DNA from: Rhizomonospora bruguierae
Lineage (GTDB): Bacteria; Actinomycetota; Actinomycetes; Mycobacteriales; Micromonosporaceae
DNA length: 64,000 nt
NCBI RefSeq assembly: GCF_018397995.1
Contig: NZ_BBQH01000029.1
Coordinates: 1-64,000 of the forward strand
Direction of reading: 5' to 3'
Shown: positions 26,855 to 35,560 of the stretch, one piece after another
Layout of the letters: the number at the start of each line of letters is the position of its first letter
How positions within the stretch are numbered: the stretch's first letter is position 1
Program-made: the position numbers and the translations under genes
Notes under the pieces: model-generated
What the model was told of the DNA's origin: nothing
The model's database searches: none
Seen by the model: the letters and a program-made list of their open reading frames with translations, nothing else

Positions 26855-27367
26855 GTGGAGATCACCCTGGTCGAGGGCGACATCACCGTCCAGCACGTCG
26901 ACGCGGTCGTCAACGCCGCCAACTCGTCCCTGCTCGGCGGGGGCGGCGTGGACGGCGCCATCCACGCGGCCGGCGGCCCGGTCATCCTCGCCGAGACGCG
27001 CGCCCTGCGGGCCGGGAAGTACGCCCGCGGTCTGCCGGTCGGGGAGGCCGTCGCCACCACGGCCGGCAACCTGCCCGCCCGCTGGGTCATCCACACCGTC
27101 GGTCCCGTGTGGACGGATCGGGAGGACCGCTCGGCCCTGCTGCGATCCTGCTACCGGCGCTCGCTGGCGGTGGCGAACGACCTTGGCGCCGAGACGGTCG
27201 CCTTCCCGCTGGTCTCCGCCGGCATCTACGGCTGGCCAATGGCGGACGCGGTCCGGCAGGCCCTCGCCGGCCTGCGCTCGGCCGAACCGGGCAGCGTGCG
27301 CGAGGCCCGCCTGGTCCTGCACGGGCGCGCGGCCTACGAGACCGCCCGCCGGGTAGCCCCGGCATGA
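26855..27367 (+). CDS. Macro domain protein, probable O-acetyl-ADP-ribose deacetylase
   Basis: 170 aa from GTG 26855. The whole protein is one macro domain. Landmarks are EITLVEGDITVQHVDAVVNA, ANSSLLGGGGVDGAIHAAGG (ADP-ribose pyrophosphate loop with the catalytic Asn and Asp) and FPLVSAGIYGWPMADAV (second phosphate loop). Relatives of the MacroD/YmdB class remove acetyl from O-acetyl-ADP-ribose or ADP-ribose from acidic residues. It follows the EI24 pseudogene by 10 bp. Confidence 0.93.
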   Translation: MEITLVEGDITVQHVDAVVNAANSSLLGGGGVDGAIHAAGGPVILAETRALRAGKYARGLPVGEAVATTAGNLPARWVIHTVGPVWTDREDRSALLRSCYRRSLAVANDLGAETVAFPLVSAGIYGWPMADAVRQALAGLRSAEPGSVREARLVLHGRAAYETARRVAPA

Positions 27368-27425
27368 CCGGCTGACGGTGCTGCTTGGCGGCGCCGCGTG
27401 ACCGCTCACCTGGCGGCGCCGTGGG

Positions 27426-28436
27426 TCAGGTGGTGTCGCGGAGGATGAGTTCGGTGGGGAGGATGACCTCCCGGTCGACCTCCTCGCCGGCGGCCAGCCA
27501 CAGCAGTTGGCGGGCGATCCGGCGACCGATCTCCACAATCGGCTGGCGGACCGTGGACAGCGGCGGGTCGGTGTAGCGGGCCAGCTCGATGTCGTCGAAG
27601 CCGATCACCGCGACGTCCTCCGGTATCCGGCGCCCGGCCGCCTTCAGGGCGCGCAGGGCGCCGTGCGCCATCAGGTCGGAGGCGATGAAGACCGCGTCCA
27701 GGTCGGGGTCGTCGACGAGCAGCTGGCGCATGGCGGTGTGCCCGGACTCGCGGGTGAAGTCCCCGCTGGCGACCAGGCAGCGCAGCCCCGCCTCGGCCAG
27801 CGCCTCCCGGTACCCGGTGAGCCGGTCCACGCCGGCGACCATGTCGAGCGGGCCGGCGATGGTGGCGATCCGGCGGCGGCCGCTGGCGATCAGGTGGCCG
27901 ACCGCGGTGCGCACGCCGCCGACGTGGTCCACGTCCACGTACGGGACCGTGTCCCGGCCGAGCGGCCGGCCGCTGCACACGACCGGCATGCCCATCCGGG
28001 CGAGGGTGCCCGGGAGCGGGTCGATGCCGTGCATGGAGGCGAACAGGACGCCGTCCACGTGGCGGGCCAGCGCGTACCGCTCGACCCGGCCGTGGCTGGC
28101 GGTGGAGCCGGCCATCATGAGCACGAGTTGCTTGTCCACGGCCTCCAGTTCCTGGCTGACGCCGCGGATGATGCCGGGGAAGAACTGGTCGTCGGAGAAG
28201 ACCCGGTTGGGGGTCTCCGGCAGGATCAGGGCGACCGAGTCGGTGCGCTGGGTGACCAGGCTGCGGGCGGCCTGGTTGGGCACGTAGCCGAGTTCCTCGA
28301 CGGCGCGCAGCACCGCATCGCGGATGGGTTCGGCGACCGTGGTCGAGCCGTTGACGACCCGGGAGACGGTGGCCCGGGACACGCCGGCGCGCAGCGCCAC
28401 CTCTTCCAGGGTTGGCCGGCCCCCGAGCATCGCCAT
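27426..28436 (-). CDS. LacI-family regulator resembling CelR/CebR
   Basis: 336 aa, ATG start. The HTH is at residues 8-30 (PTLEEVALRAGVSRATVSRV), followed by the hinge NQAARSLVTQRTDSVAL. The periplasmic-binding-protein-like effector domain carries VDGVLFASMHGIDPLP, VVCSGRPLGRD, and GRRRIATIAGPLDMVAGVDR. Several of these segments resemble Thermobifida CelR, the cello-oligosaccharide repressor. A TGGGAGCCCTCCCA operator of the CelR/CebR kind precedes the GH6 cellulase 3 kb away, so this protein may be its repressor; that link is inference. It stands alone and convergent to the macrodomain gene. Confidence 0.9.
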   Translation of the reverse strand: MAMLGGRPTLEEVALRAGVSRATVSRVVNGSTTVAEPIRDAVLRAVEELGYVPNQAARSLVTQRTDSVALILPETPNRVFSDDQFFPGIIRGVSQELEAVDKQLVLMMAGSTASHGRVERYALARHVDGVLFASMHGIDPLPGTLARMGMPVVCSGRPLGRDTVPYVDVDHVGGVRTAVGHLIASGRRRIATIAGPLDMVAGVDRLTGYREALAEAGLRCLVASGDFTRESGHTAMRQLLVDDPDLDAVFIASDLMAHGALRALKAAGRRIPEDVAVIGFDDIELARYTDPPLSTVRQPIVEIGRRIARQLLWLAAGEEVDREVILPTELILRDTT

Positions 28437-28528
28437 GCCATGACCTTACGGCCAGCCGCCCGCCGTTTGGTGCCGCCCGGCGGGGGGTATCGGCCGATAT
28501 GACCGATCGGCGGCCGGGAAAGGCCCGA

Positions 28529-29293
28529 TCACCCCGTGCGCAGCGCCTCCAGCAGGCCGGCCTGCCCGGCCACCGTGAGCACCTCGAACGGCACCCGGCC
28601 GTAGAGGGCGAGCAGCAGGTCGCTGGCGGTGCCGGCGGCATGGGCGCGCGGGTGCGGGTCGTCGGTGTCCAGCAGGGTGCCGGTGTCCAGCAGCGCGACG
28701 CCCGCGCCGCGCAGCCGCACGAACCACTCCTCGCTGGCATCCGTGGCGACGAGGTGGATCACGCCGTGCACTCCGGCCGGCGCCCGGCGGCGCCCGGCGG
28801 GCAGCCAGGTGTCGAGCACCTCGCTGACCCCGTCGGCGGCGAGCTTGGCCTCCACCGGCTCCGCCTGACCGGCCGCCATCTGGGCGTCCCAGCGGTGTAC
28901 CGCCGTCTCGTGCGCCATCCGGCGGTGCCAGAACGCGGCCTTCTTGGTCTGCGGCGCCCAGTTCCAGGCGGGCAGTTCGGGGTCGAGGCCGTCCAGCAGG
29001 CGCAGCAGCGCCACGAACTCCGCGTCGAACCACTCGATGGGGTCACCGGAGGCGTCCTCGGGTGGCTGATCCGAGCGCTCCTCCGGCGGGCGGCTGACCT
29101 CCCCCCGGGTGACGTGCTGCCCGACCCATCGGTAGCAGCCGGCCACGTGCCGGATCAGGTGATCAATCGTCCAACCGGGACAGGTTGGTACGGCTGTCTG
29201 CGCTCCGGCGGCCGTCGCCGCCGCGCGCAGCACCGGCCCTTCGGCGCGCAGGCCGGCCAGCCAGAAGTCCTTGGCGCCGTGCAACCTGGTCAT
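28529..29293 (-). CDS. Mycothiol-dependent maleylpyruvate isomerase-like protein (DinB fold)
   Basis: 254 aa from ATG 29293. The N-terminal DinB four-helix bundle has VPTCPGWTIDHLIRHVAGCY, containing the typical WT-D-L--H pattern whose His is a metal ligand. Next comes FWHRRMAHETAVHRWDAQMA, whose HETAVHRWD holds the other two metal His residues. The C-terminal half (DGVSEVLDTWLPAGRRRA) matches the MDMPI C-terminal domain. Known relatives use mycothiol as cofactor, in keeping with mshA and mshD in this window. The substrate is unknown. It is divergent from murB. Confidence 0.88.
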   Translation of the reverse strand: MTRLHGAKDFWLAGLRAEGPVLRAAATAAGAQTAVPTCPGWTIDHLIRHVAGCYRWVGQHVTRGEVSRPPEERSDQPPEDASGDPIEWFDAEFVALLRLLDGLDPELPAWNWAPQTKKAAFWHRRMAHETAVHRWDAQMAAGQAEPVEAKLAADGVSEVLDTWLPAGRRRAPAGVHGVIHLVATDASEEWFVRLRGAGVALLDTGTLLDTDDPHPRAHAAGTASDLLLALYGRVPFEVLTVAGQAGLLEALRTG

Positions 29294-29363
29294 CGCGTTC
29301 CTCCCGCCGCTGCCGGACCCGCCGAGGGCGGGCTCGCCACCGCACCAGCCTAGGGTGAGTGGC

Positions 29364-30449
29364 GTGTCCGACGTTAGTGCCGAAAGGCCCGCCGCCGCCG
29401 ACCCGTATGCGCCCGTTCCGCTGTCCCGGTACACGACACTGCGCCTGGGCGGCCCGGCCGCAGGGCTCGTGACCGCCGCCGACGAGGCCGCGATCGTGCG
29501 CGCCGTCGCCGCCGAGGACCCGGTGCTCGTGCTGGCCGGCGGGAGCAACGTGGTGATCGGCGACGCCGGCTTCCCGGGCACGGTGGTGCTGGTCCGCTCG
29601 CGGGGGATCGAGGTCGTCGAGGAGTCCGCCGGCCGGGTGACCGTCGAGGTGGCCGCCGGCGAGCCGTGGGACGACGTGGTACACACCGCCGTGCGGCGGG
29701 GCTGGTCGGGCGTGGAGTGCCTGTCCGGCGTCCCCGGTTCGGCCGGTGCCACCCCGATCCAGAACGTCGGCGCGTACGGGCAGGAGGTCGCGGAGACGAT
29801 CGCCTCGGTCCGGGCGTACGACCGGGTGCTCGGCGACGTGGTGACGATGACCCCCGCGGAGTGCGGCTTCGGGTACCGGGCCAGCGTGTTCAAGCGCAGC
29901 AGCCGGTGGGTGGTGCTGTCGGTGCGGTTCCGGCTGGCGGTGGACGGGCGCTCGGCCCCCGTCCGGTACGCGGAACTGGCCCGTGTCCTGGGTGTGGCGG
30001 TCGGCGATCGGGTCCCGCTGGAGGACGCCCGCCGGGCGGTACTCGCGCTGCGCGCCGGCAAGGGCATGGTGCTGGACCCGGACGATCGGGACACCTGGTC
30101 GGTGGGGTCGTTCTTCACCAACCCGGTGCTGGACGCGGCGGCCTTCGCGGCGTTCCGGGAGCGGACCGGCGACGAGGAGCCCACCTCCTGGCCGGCGCCG
30201 GACGGGGTGGTGAAGGTCAGCGCCGCCTGGCTGATCGACCGGGCCGGGTTCACGAAGGGCTACCTGGGCGCGGACGGCGGCGCCGGCGGCGTGGCCGTCT
30301 CCGGCAAGCACGCGCTCGCGCTCACCAACCGGGGTGCGGGCTCGACCGCCGCGCTGCTGCGGCTGGCCCGGGAGATCCGGGACGGCGTTCGCGACCGGTT
30401 CGGCGTCACCCTGCACCCGGAACCGGTGCTGATCGGCTGCGGGGTGTAG
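29364..30449 (+). CDS. murB: UDP-N-acetylenolpyruvoylglucosamine reductase MurB
   Basis: 361 aa from GTG 29364. It reduces UDP-GlcNAc-enolpyruvate to UDP-MurNAc with NADPH and FAD in peptidoglycan synthesis. FAD-binding motifs are VLVLAGGSNVVIGDAG and GVPGSAGATPIQNVGAYGQE. The catalytic Ser lies in WSVGSFFTNPVLDA, and the catalytic Glu in LHPEPVLIGCGV at the C-terminus. Length is typical for actinobacterial MurB. In mycobacteria murB (Rv0482) occupies the same syntenic position relative to mshA. Confidence 0.96.
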   Translation: MSDVSAERPAAADPYAPVPLSRYTTLRLGGPAAGLVTAADEAAIVRAVAAEDPVLVLAGGSNVVIGDAGFPGTVVLVRSRGIEVVEESAGRVTVEVAAGEPWDDVVHTAVRRGWSGVECLSGVPGSAGATPIQNVGAYGQEVAETIASVRAYDRVLGDVVTMTPAECGFGYRASVFKRSSRWVVLSVRFRLAVDGRSAPVRYAELARVLGVAVGDRVPLEDARRAVLALRAGKGMVLDPDDRDTWSVGSFFTNPVLDAAAFAAFRERTGDEEPTSWPAPDGVVKVSAAWLIDRAGFTKGYLGADGGAGGVAVSGKHALALTNRGAGSTAALLRLAREIRDGVRDRFGVTLHPEPVLIGCGV

Positions 30450-30641
30450 CGCGCGGTCGCCGGGTCGCGAAGGCAGCCCGCTAAAATACACCGATACGGG
30501 CAAACCCGGCGATAATCCATAAGAGTCCCATCGTGGGGGCGACAGACCCGTGGATTCATGGCGCCGCGATTCGGGCTCCGGCCCGCGGGCCCGGCTGAGC
30601 CGGCCGGGCCCGGAGAAGGCTGCCGGAGGGGAGCTGGCCAC

Positions 30642-31358
30642 GTGAGCCACCTGCTGCTGGTCGAGGACGATCCGGACCTCACGCTCGCGCTGCGGATGCT
30701 GTTCACCCGGGCGGGGTACGACGTGTCCCACGCCGGCAACGGCCGTGCGGGGCTGCGGGAGGCGTACGCCGAGCACCCGGACCTGGTCGTGCTGGACGTC
30801 GGTCTGCCCGAAATGGACGGCTGGCAGGTGCTGGAGCGGCTGCGCGACCTCAGCGACGTGCCGGTCCTGATGCTGACCGCGCACGGCCAGGAGACGGAGA
30901 AGGTGCGCGGGCTGCGCGCCGGCGCCGACGACTACCTGACCAAGCCGTTCGCCAACGCGGAGCTGCTGGCCCGGGTCGAGGCGCTGCTGCGCCGGTCCGG
31001 CAGCTCGGCCACCTGGGCCAGTCAGATCTACGACGACGGGCTGGTGCACCTGGACCCGACCCAGCGCCGGGTGTACGTCTCCGGGCGCGAGGTGCGCCTG
31101 ACGCCGACCGAGTTCCGGCTGCTCAACGCGCTGCTCCGGCACGCCGGGGCGGTGCTGTCGCCGAACCAGCTGCTGACCCAGGCGTGGGACGACCCGACCG
31201 GCATCGGCCAGGAGCGGGTCAAGTTCGCGGTGCTGCGGCTGCGGCGCAAGCTCGGCTGGTCCGACCCGGAGGACTCGCCGGTCGAGTCGGTGCGCGGCTT
31301 CGGGTACCGGTACCGGCGCCCGCCGAACCAGCCGTCCGGCCGGGCCGCGCGGGCCTGA
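30642..31358 (+). CDS. OmpR-family response regulator, orphan
   Basis: 238 aa from GTG 30642; longer readings upstream lack a ribosome site, whereas GGAGGGGAG precedes this one. The receiver has the acidic pair in LLLVEDDPDLTLAL, the phosphoacceptor Asp in LVVLDVGLPEMDGW, the Thr in LMLTAHG and the Lys in DDYLTKPFANAE, so it should be phosphorylated. The C-terminal winged helix contains LTPTEFRLLNALLRH and VKFAVLRLRRKLGW. No kinase gene is adjacent. An AT-rich promoter-like stretch (GCTAAAATACACCGATACG, around 30480) lies in the 192-bp upstream gap. Confidence 0.92.
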   Translation: MSHLLLVEDDPDLTLALRMLFTRAGYDVSHAGNGRAGLREAYAEHPDLVVLDVGLPEMDGWQVLERLRDLSDVPVLMLTAHGQETEKVRGLRAGADDYLTKPFANAELLARVEALLRRSGSSATWASQIYDDGLVHLDPTQRRVYVSGREVRLTPTEFRLLNALLRHAGAVLSPNQLLTQAWDDPTGIGQERVKFAVLRLRRKLGWSDPEDSPVESVRGFGYRYRRPPNQPSGRAARA

Positions 31359-31713
31359 GCCCGGCACGCAACGGGCTGGTGGGCGGGTGGGGATCGGGCG
31401 GGCGAAAGGGTCAAGGGCAGCGATGCTTGTGTATGGGAGCCCTCCCATGCAAGACTCTTTGACGTCGCATCCGGGAGCCATGCGAGTGGGGTTTGCCAGG
31501 GCATGCGGTCGGCTCAGCCGCCCGTAGTGCGAGCCCTTCGCGGCGCGGTCCGCCACCGTGGACCGTGTCGATCGGACTCTTCCAGCCTGCCGTCCGGGTA
31601 GGGCGGGCTACTTCTTCGGTGTGCCGGTGGCGCGATTCGTCCAGATCCGCGTCCGAGTGCCGGCTTGCCTGGGCGTCCGCCCCGGCGTAAGCGACGAAAC
31701 AGGAGAAAGAAGC
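31359..31713 (+). promoter_or_regulatory. 355-bp upstream region of the GH6 cellulase gene
   Basis: No gene is seen here. It runs from the stop of the response regulator to the cellulase ATG. It contains the CelR/CebR-like operator at 31434-31447. A good ribosome site, AGGAGAAAG, sits 5 bp before the ATG, so a long 5' untranslated leader of up to about 250 nt is likely. I found no strong secondary structure or terminator in it. Confidence 0.6.
31434..31447. promoter_or_regulatory. CebR/CelR-type operator (TGGGAGCCCTCCCA)
   Basis: The 14-mer differs by one base from the palindrome TGGGAGCGCTCCCA, the known binding site of CebR in Streptomyces and CelR in Thermobifida, both LacI-family repressors released by cellobiose or cello-oligosaccharides. 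It is 266 bp upstream of the GH6 cellulase start, the expected kind of target. Confidence 0.82.
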
Positions 31714-33510
31714 ATGAGACTCGTCTCGAGTCGCACCCGGCGAGGAAAGCTCGCCATTACCGCGGCGGCTGCCGCGCTAGGTGCGGGTGGGTTGGCGGTG
31801 CTCCCGGCACTGCCGGCCGCCGCTGCCACGGGGTGCAGCGTCACCTACACGATTACGAACTCCTGGCAGGGCGGCTTCCAGGGCGACGTGACGATCAGGA
31901 ACGTCGGCGACGCGTGGACGTCCTGGCAGCTCAAGTGGACCTGGTCCGGTAGCCAGCAGGTTACCCAGGGCTGGAGCGGCAAGTGGTCGCAGAGCGGGAC
32001 CACGGTCACGGTCGGCAATGAGTCGTGGAACGGCAGCGTCCCCAACGGCGGCTCGGTCACCGGCGTCGGCTTCCTGGCCAACGGCTCGGCGGTCACCCCG
32101 AGTTCGTTCAGTGTGAACGGCGTGACCTGCAACGGCAGCACGCCGACCACCGGGCCGACCACGCGGCCGCCGACCACGAACCCGCCCACGAGTGGCCCGA
32201 CCACGAGGCCGCCGACGGGTGGCCCGACCACCAACCCGCCCACGGGTGGCCCCACCACCAACCCGCCGCAGGGCACCCACGTCGACAACCCGTACGCCGG
32301 TGCCAAGGGCTACGTGAACCCCGACTGGAAGGCCAAGGCGGACGCGGAGACGGGCGGCAGCCGGGTCTCCAACACCCCGACCGGCGTGTGGATGGACCGG
32401 ATCGCCGCGATCAACGGCACCCCGGGTGCCCGCGGCATGCGGGCGCACCTGGACGAGGCCGTCGCCCAGGGTGCCGGCTACATCCAGTTCGTGATCTACG
32501 ACCTGCCGAACCGGGACTGCTCGGCGCTGGCCTCGAACGGCGAGCTGAAGGTCTCTGAGAACGGCATCAACCGGTACAAGACCGAGTACATCGACCCGAT
32601 CGCCGCGATCCAGGCGGACTCGAAGTACCGGAACATCCGGATCATCAACATCATCGAGATCGACTCGCTGCCGAACCTGATCACGAACACCAACGTGGCG
32701 GCGTGTGCCGAGGCGCAGAGCTCCGGTGCGTACGTGCAGGGCGTCCAGTACGCGCTGAGCAAGCTGCACGCGGCCGGCTCCAACATCTACAACTACATCG
32801 ACGCGGCGCACCACGGCTGGATCGGCTGGAGCGACAACTTCGGCCCGTCCGCCGACCTGTTCGCCTCGACGGTCCGCGGCGCCACCGGTGGCTTCGCCAC
32901 GGTGGACGGCTTCATCACCGACACCGCGAACTACTCGGCGCTCACCGAGCCGTACTTCAACATCAACACCCAGGTCAACGGCCAGTCCGTGCGGCAGTCG
33001 AAGTGGGTTGACTGGAACGACTACGTGGACGAGCTGACGTTCGCGCAGGCGTTCCGGACGAAGCTGACGAACGTGGGCTTCCCGCAGAGCATCGGCATGC
33101 TGATCGACACCTCGCGCAACGGCTGGGGCGGCCCGAACCGGCCCACCAAGGCGAGCACGGCGACCACCGTGGACCAGTTCGTCAACGAGTCCCGCGTCGA
33201 CCGGCGGATCCACGCCGGTAACTGGTGCAACCAGAGCGGTGCGGGCCTGGGCGAGCGGCCGCGGGCGAACCCGGCCACCGGCATCGACGCGTACGTCTGG
33301 ATCAAGCCTCCGGGCGAGTCGGACGGCTCCAGCTCGGCCATCGCGAACGACGAGGGCAAGGGCTTCGACCGGATGTGCGACCCGACCTACGGTGGCAACG
33401 AGCGCAACGGCAACAACCAGAGCGGCGCGATGGCCAACGCTCCGGTTTCGGGCCACTGGTTCTCGGCCCAGTTCCAGGAGCTCATGCGGAACGCGTACCC
33501 GGCGCTCTGA
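31714..33510 (+). CDS. Secreted GH6 cellulase with N-terminal CBM2
   Basis: 598 aa, ATG after AGGAGAAAG. A signal peptide covers residues 1 to about 38. A CBM2 cellulose-binding domain follows (about 40-138; NSWQGGFQGDVTIRNVG, surface Trp residues, disulfide between CSV and VTC). A PT/PPTGG-repeat linker spans about 140-187. The GH6 catalytic domain occupies the rest: GYIQFVIYDLPNRDCSALAS, with the acid Asp of the YDLPNRDC motif, IIEIDSLPNLI, and YVWIKPPGESDG. The size, plus long loops that appear to enclose the active site, fits a cellobiohydrolase, though an endoglucanase cannot be excluded. It acts outside the cell on cellulose, with control probably by the upstream CelR-type operator. Confidence 0.95.
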   Translation: MRLVSSRTRRGKLAITAAAAALGAGGLAVLPALPAAAATGCSVTYTITNSWQGGFQGDVTIRNVGDAWTSWQLKWTWSGSQQVTQGWSGKWSQSGTTVTVGNESWNGSVPNGGSVTGVGFLANGSAVTPSSFSVNGVTCNGSTPTTGPTTRPPTTNPPTSGPTTRPPTGGPTTNPPTGGPTTNPPQGTHVDNPYAGAKGYVNPDWKAKADAETGGSRVSNTPTGVWMDRIAAINGTPGARGMRAHLDEAVAQGAGYIQFVIYDLPNRDCSALASNGELKVSENGINRYKTEYIDPIAAIQADSKYRNIRIINIIEIDSLPNLITNTNVAACAEAQSSGAYVQGVQYALSKLHAAGSNIYNYIDAAHHGWIGWSDNFGPSADLFASTVRGATGGFATVDGFITDTANYSALTEPYFNINTQVNGQSVRQSKWVDWNDYVDELTFAQAFRTKLTNVGFPQSIGMLIDTSRNGWGGPNRPTKASTATTVDQFVNESRVDRRIHAGNWCNQSGAGLGERPRANPATGIDAYVWIKPPGESDGSSSAIANDEGKGFDRMCDPTYGGNERNGNNQSGAMANAPVSGHWFSAQFQELMRNAYPAL

Positions 33511-33538
33511 TCATCTGATCAGTCGACGGCACGCGAGC

Positions 33539-33566
33539 GGGGCCCGGTGCGCGAGCACCGGGCCCC
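33539..33566 (+). terminator. Strong stem-loop terminator after the cellulase gene
   Basis: Perfect 12-bp arms (GGGGCCCGGTGC and GCACCGGGCCCC) close a GCGA tetraloop, 28 bp after the cellulase stop. The loop is a GNRA type, which adds stability. There is no T-run. It also separates the convergent sigma-factor gene. Confidence 0.8.
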
Positions 33567-33662
33567 GTCCCCTGTGCCGGTCGAGGAGGTCGGCGACGAG
33601 GCGGTGTCGCCGCGTCGTAGCCGGGTCTGCGCGTCGATCTCGCTCAGCGTGCCGTTCGCGCG

Positions 33663-34520
33663 TCAGGCCGCGACCGGCAGGCCCAACTGGTCCGTCATGG
33701 CCAGCCGGGAGCGCAAGGTGCCCCGCGCGGCGACCCGGGCGTAGTAGGCGGTGCGGCGGCGGGCCACGCAGCCGTCCGGGCGCTCGGTCGCCGTGACCAG
33801 CTCCGGGTCGAGTTGGGCGTTGAGGCCGTCCCGGAGCAGGGCGAGGGCCTCGGCGCGCAATTGCGAGACGCGGGACTCGGTGACCCCGAGCTCCTCGGCG
33901 ATCCGGGCCATCGGGCGCTCCTCGAGGAAGTACCGGGTGACCACCATCCGGAGCCGCTCCGGCAGTACCTGGATGGCGTCGTGCAGGTAGCCGATCCGCT
34001 CCCGGCGCAGCAGCGTCTCCTCCGGACCGGGTGCGCGCTCGGTGACCAGGTCCTCGGCCGCGCCGGCGGTGAAACCCTGGAGGCTGAGCACCACGGCCCG
34101 CTGCACGTCCTCCTCCACCGCGTCCAGTTCGTCGGCGCCGACGCCCAGGTACCCGGCCAGCTCGGCGGTGGTCGGGGTGCGCCCCAGCGCCCCGGTCAGC
34201 TCCTGCCGGGCGGTGTCGGTGCGCCGGGCCCGGTGCCGTACCGAGCGGCTGGCCCAGTCCAGGCTGCGCAGCTCGTCCAGCAGCGCGCCCCGGAGGCGGG
34301 CAGTGGCGAACCGGGCGAACGGGATCCCGCGCCCCGCGTCGAACGAGCGCGCCGCGCCGACCAGCGCCATCAGGCCGGCGGAGGTCAGGTCGTCCCGGTT
34401 GACGTGCGCGGGGACCCGGCCGATCAGCTCCCGGACCAGGTGCCCGACGAGCGCCACGTTGTTTTGGATCAGGTCCTCCTGCGGGCGGCCGATCGGAGTG
34501 GCGGCGGTCCTCACGGTCAT
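33663..34520 (-). CDS. RNA polymerase sigma factor of the FliA/WhiG type
   Basis: 285 aa from ATG 34520, preceded by AAAGGGGAACGC; the upstream extension to 34652 is unlikely. Sigma region 2 reads NRDDLTSAGLMALVGAARSF, then ATARLRGALLDELRSLDWAS with the RSVR that follows, a pattern special to FliA/WhiG sigma factors. Region 3 is around GRTPTTAELAGYLGVGADEL. Region 4 is LPERLRMVVTRYFLEERPMA plus the HTH GVTESRVSQLRAEALALL. In sporulating non-motile actinomycetes such factors govern sporulation; in Actinoplanes relatives, flagella. Neither can be chosen from this locus. No anti-sigma gene adjoins it. Confidence 0.88.
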   Translation of the reverse strand: MTVRTAATPIGRPQEDLIQNNVALVGHLVRELIGRVPAHVNRDDLTSAGLMALVGAARSFDAGRGIPFARFATARLRGALLDELRSLDWASRSVRHRARRTDTARQELTGALGRTPTTAELAGYLGVGADELDAVEEDVQRAVVLSLQGFTAGAAEDLVTERAPGPEETLLRRERIGYLHDAIQVLPERLRMVVTRYFLEERPMARIAEELGVTESRVSQLRAEALALLRDGLNAQLDPELVTATERPDGCVARRRTAYYARVAARGTLRSRLAMTDQLGLPVAA

Positions 34521-34780
34521 GCGTTCCCCTTTGCGGCGGCGGGCCCGCGTCGAGCGGGCCGAGCCGGATGAGAGAACGTTCCGTGACCGTGGGTGTGGCG
34601 TCTGGTCATGAACGGTTGCGCGACGGTTGCGGCCGCCGTTCCGGCCCCGCACCCGCTCCGCCGACCCGCGGGCGGGCCGCCACCGGGTGCGACCCGCCCG
34701 TTTCCGCGCGCGATGTCAGACCCGGCGCCTAGCCTGCTGGGGTCAGTCCGCACGGCAAAGCACGGACCAAGGAGGTTCCG

Positions 34781-35194
34781 ATGGCTACCCGGCTCAACCC
34801 CTACCTCAGCTTCGGCGACGAGGCGCGCCAGGCGATGGAGTTCTACCAGGGCATCTTCGGCGGCGAGCTGCGCATGAGCACGTTCGGCGAGGTCGGCAGC
34901 CCCGAACCGGGGATCGCCGACAACATCATGCACGCGCAGTTGGCGACGGAGAACGGCTTCACGCTGATGGCCTCGGATACGCCGCCCGGCATGTCCCGCA
35001 CGATCGGGGACAACATCACGGTCAGCCTCAGCGGCGACGACGGCGACCTGCTCCGCGGGTACTGGGAGCGGCTGTCCGACGGCGGGACGGTGATGGTGCC
35101 GCTGGAGAAGCAGGTGTGGGGCGACGAGTTCGGTGCCTGCGTCGATCGCTTCGGCATCCCGTGGATGGTCAACATCAGCCAGTCCCAACCCTGA
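34781..35194 (+). CDS. VOC/PhnB-like glyoxalase-fold protein
   Basis: 137 aa, ATG after AAGGAGG. It is a single glyoxalase/VOC-type domain of the PhnB/YycE-like group: RLNPYLSFGDEARQAMEFYQ, IFGGELRMSTFGEVG, and the C-terminal VWGDEFGACVDRFGIPWMVN. The family has paired beta-alpha-beta-beta-beta units and may bind a metal. In the PhnB-like branch the usual metal residues are partly lost and no catalytic role is established. It stands alone between a divergent sigma-factor gene and a small ORF. Confidence 0.88.
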   Translation: MATRLNPYLSFGDEARQAMEFYQGIFGGELRMSTFGEVGSPEPGIADNIMHAQLATENGFTLMASDTPPGMSRTIGDNITVSLSGDDGDLLRGYWERLSDGGTVMVPLEKQVWGDEFGACVDRFGIPWMVNISQSQP

Positions 35195-35316
35195 GCCGGG
35201 CACATGATGTGATGCCGTGCCGGGAGCCGATCACCATATCCGGTCCGCAACCGTTTCTCCTCCGGGGGGCACAACCGCTCGCCCGTGGACGGGCGGCGGA
35301 CCAGAGAGGTGGCACG

Positions 35317-35556
35317 GTGTCTCGATTCCTGCTGTTCACGGCGCGGGCCGAGGCGCTCGCCGTCTCCACCGCGCCGACCGGCGCCGTGCTGGACCGGTCC
35401 CGCGCCGACGCCGCGATCCGGGACGCGGTCCGGGCATACGGCGTACGAGGGTGCAGCGCAGCGGTCGCGTACGAGTACGGCGAGCATCCGGACGTGGCGG
35501 CGCGGCGGATGCGATGGGCGCTGGGGATCGTCGCCGAGTTGTACGGCAACCCGTAG
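35317..35556 (+). CDS. Small hypothetical protein (79 aa)
   Basis: 79 aa from GTG 35317 with AGAGAGG about 8 bp upstream. The sequence (SRFLLFTARAEALAVSTAPT, ending RMRWALGIVAELYGNP) is predicted as alternating strand and helix, soluble, with one Cys. I recognise no family. Its stop lies 4 bp before the stop of the convergent kinase gene. Codon use looks like that of real genes in the window. Confidence 0.55.
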   Translation: MSRFLLFTARAEALAVSTAPTGAVLDRSRADAAIRDAVRAYGVRGCSAAVAYEYGEHPDVAARRMRWALGIVAELYGNP

Positions 35557-35560
35557 CCGG

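Noticed and set aside
25751-27367. Continuous 538-aa ORF spanning AlaX end, EI24 and macrodomain
   Set aside because: Only the first EI24 piece and the macrodomain part read as protein; the rest is shadow. Treated as a pseudogene plus a separate macrodomain gene.
32150-32275. Tandem repeats of about 30 bp (ACCACG/CCGCCGACG units)
   Set aside because: They encode the PT/PPTGG linker between the CBM2 and GH6 domains, so they are coding repeats and not a CRISPR or regulatory array.
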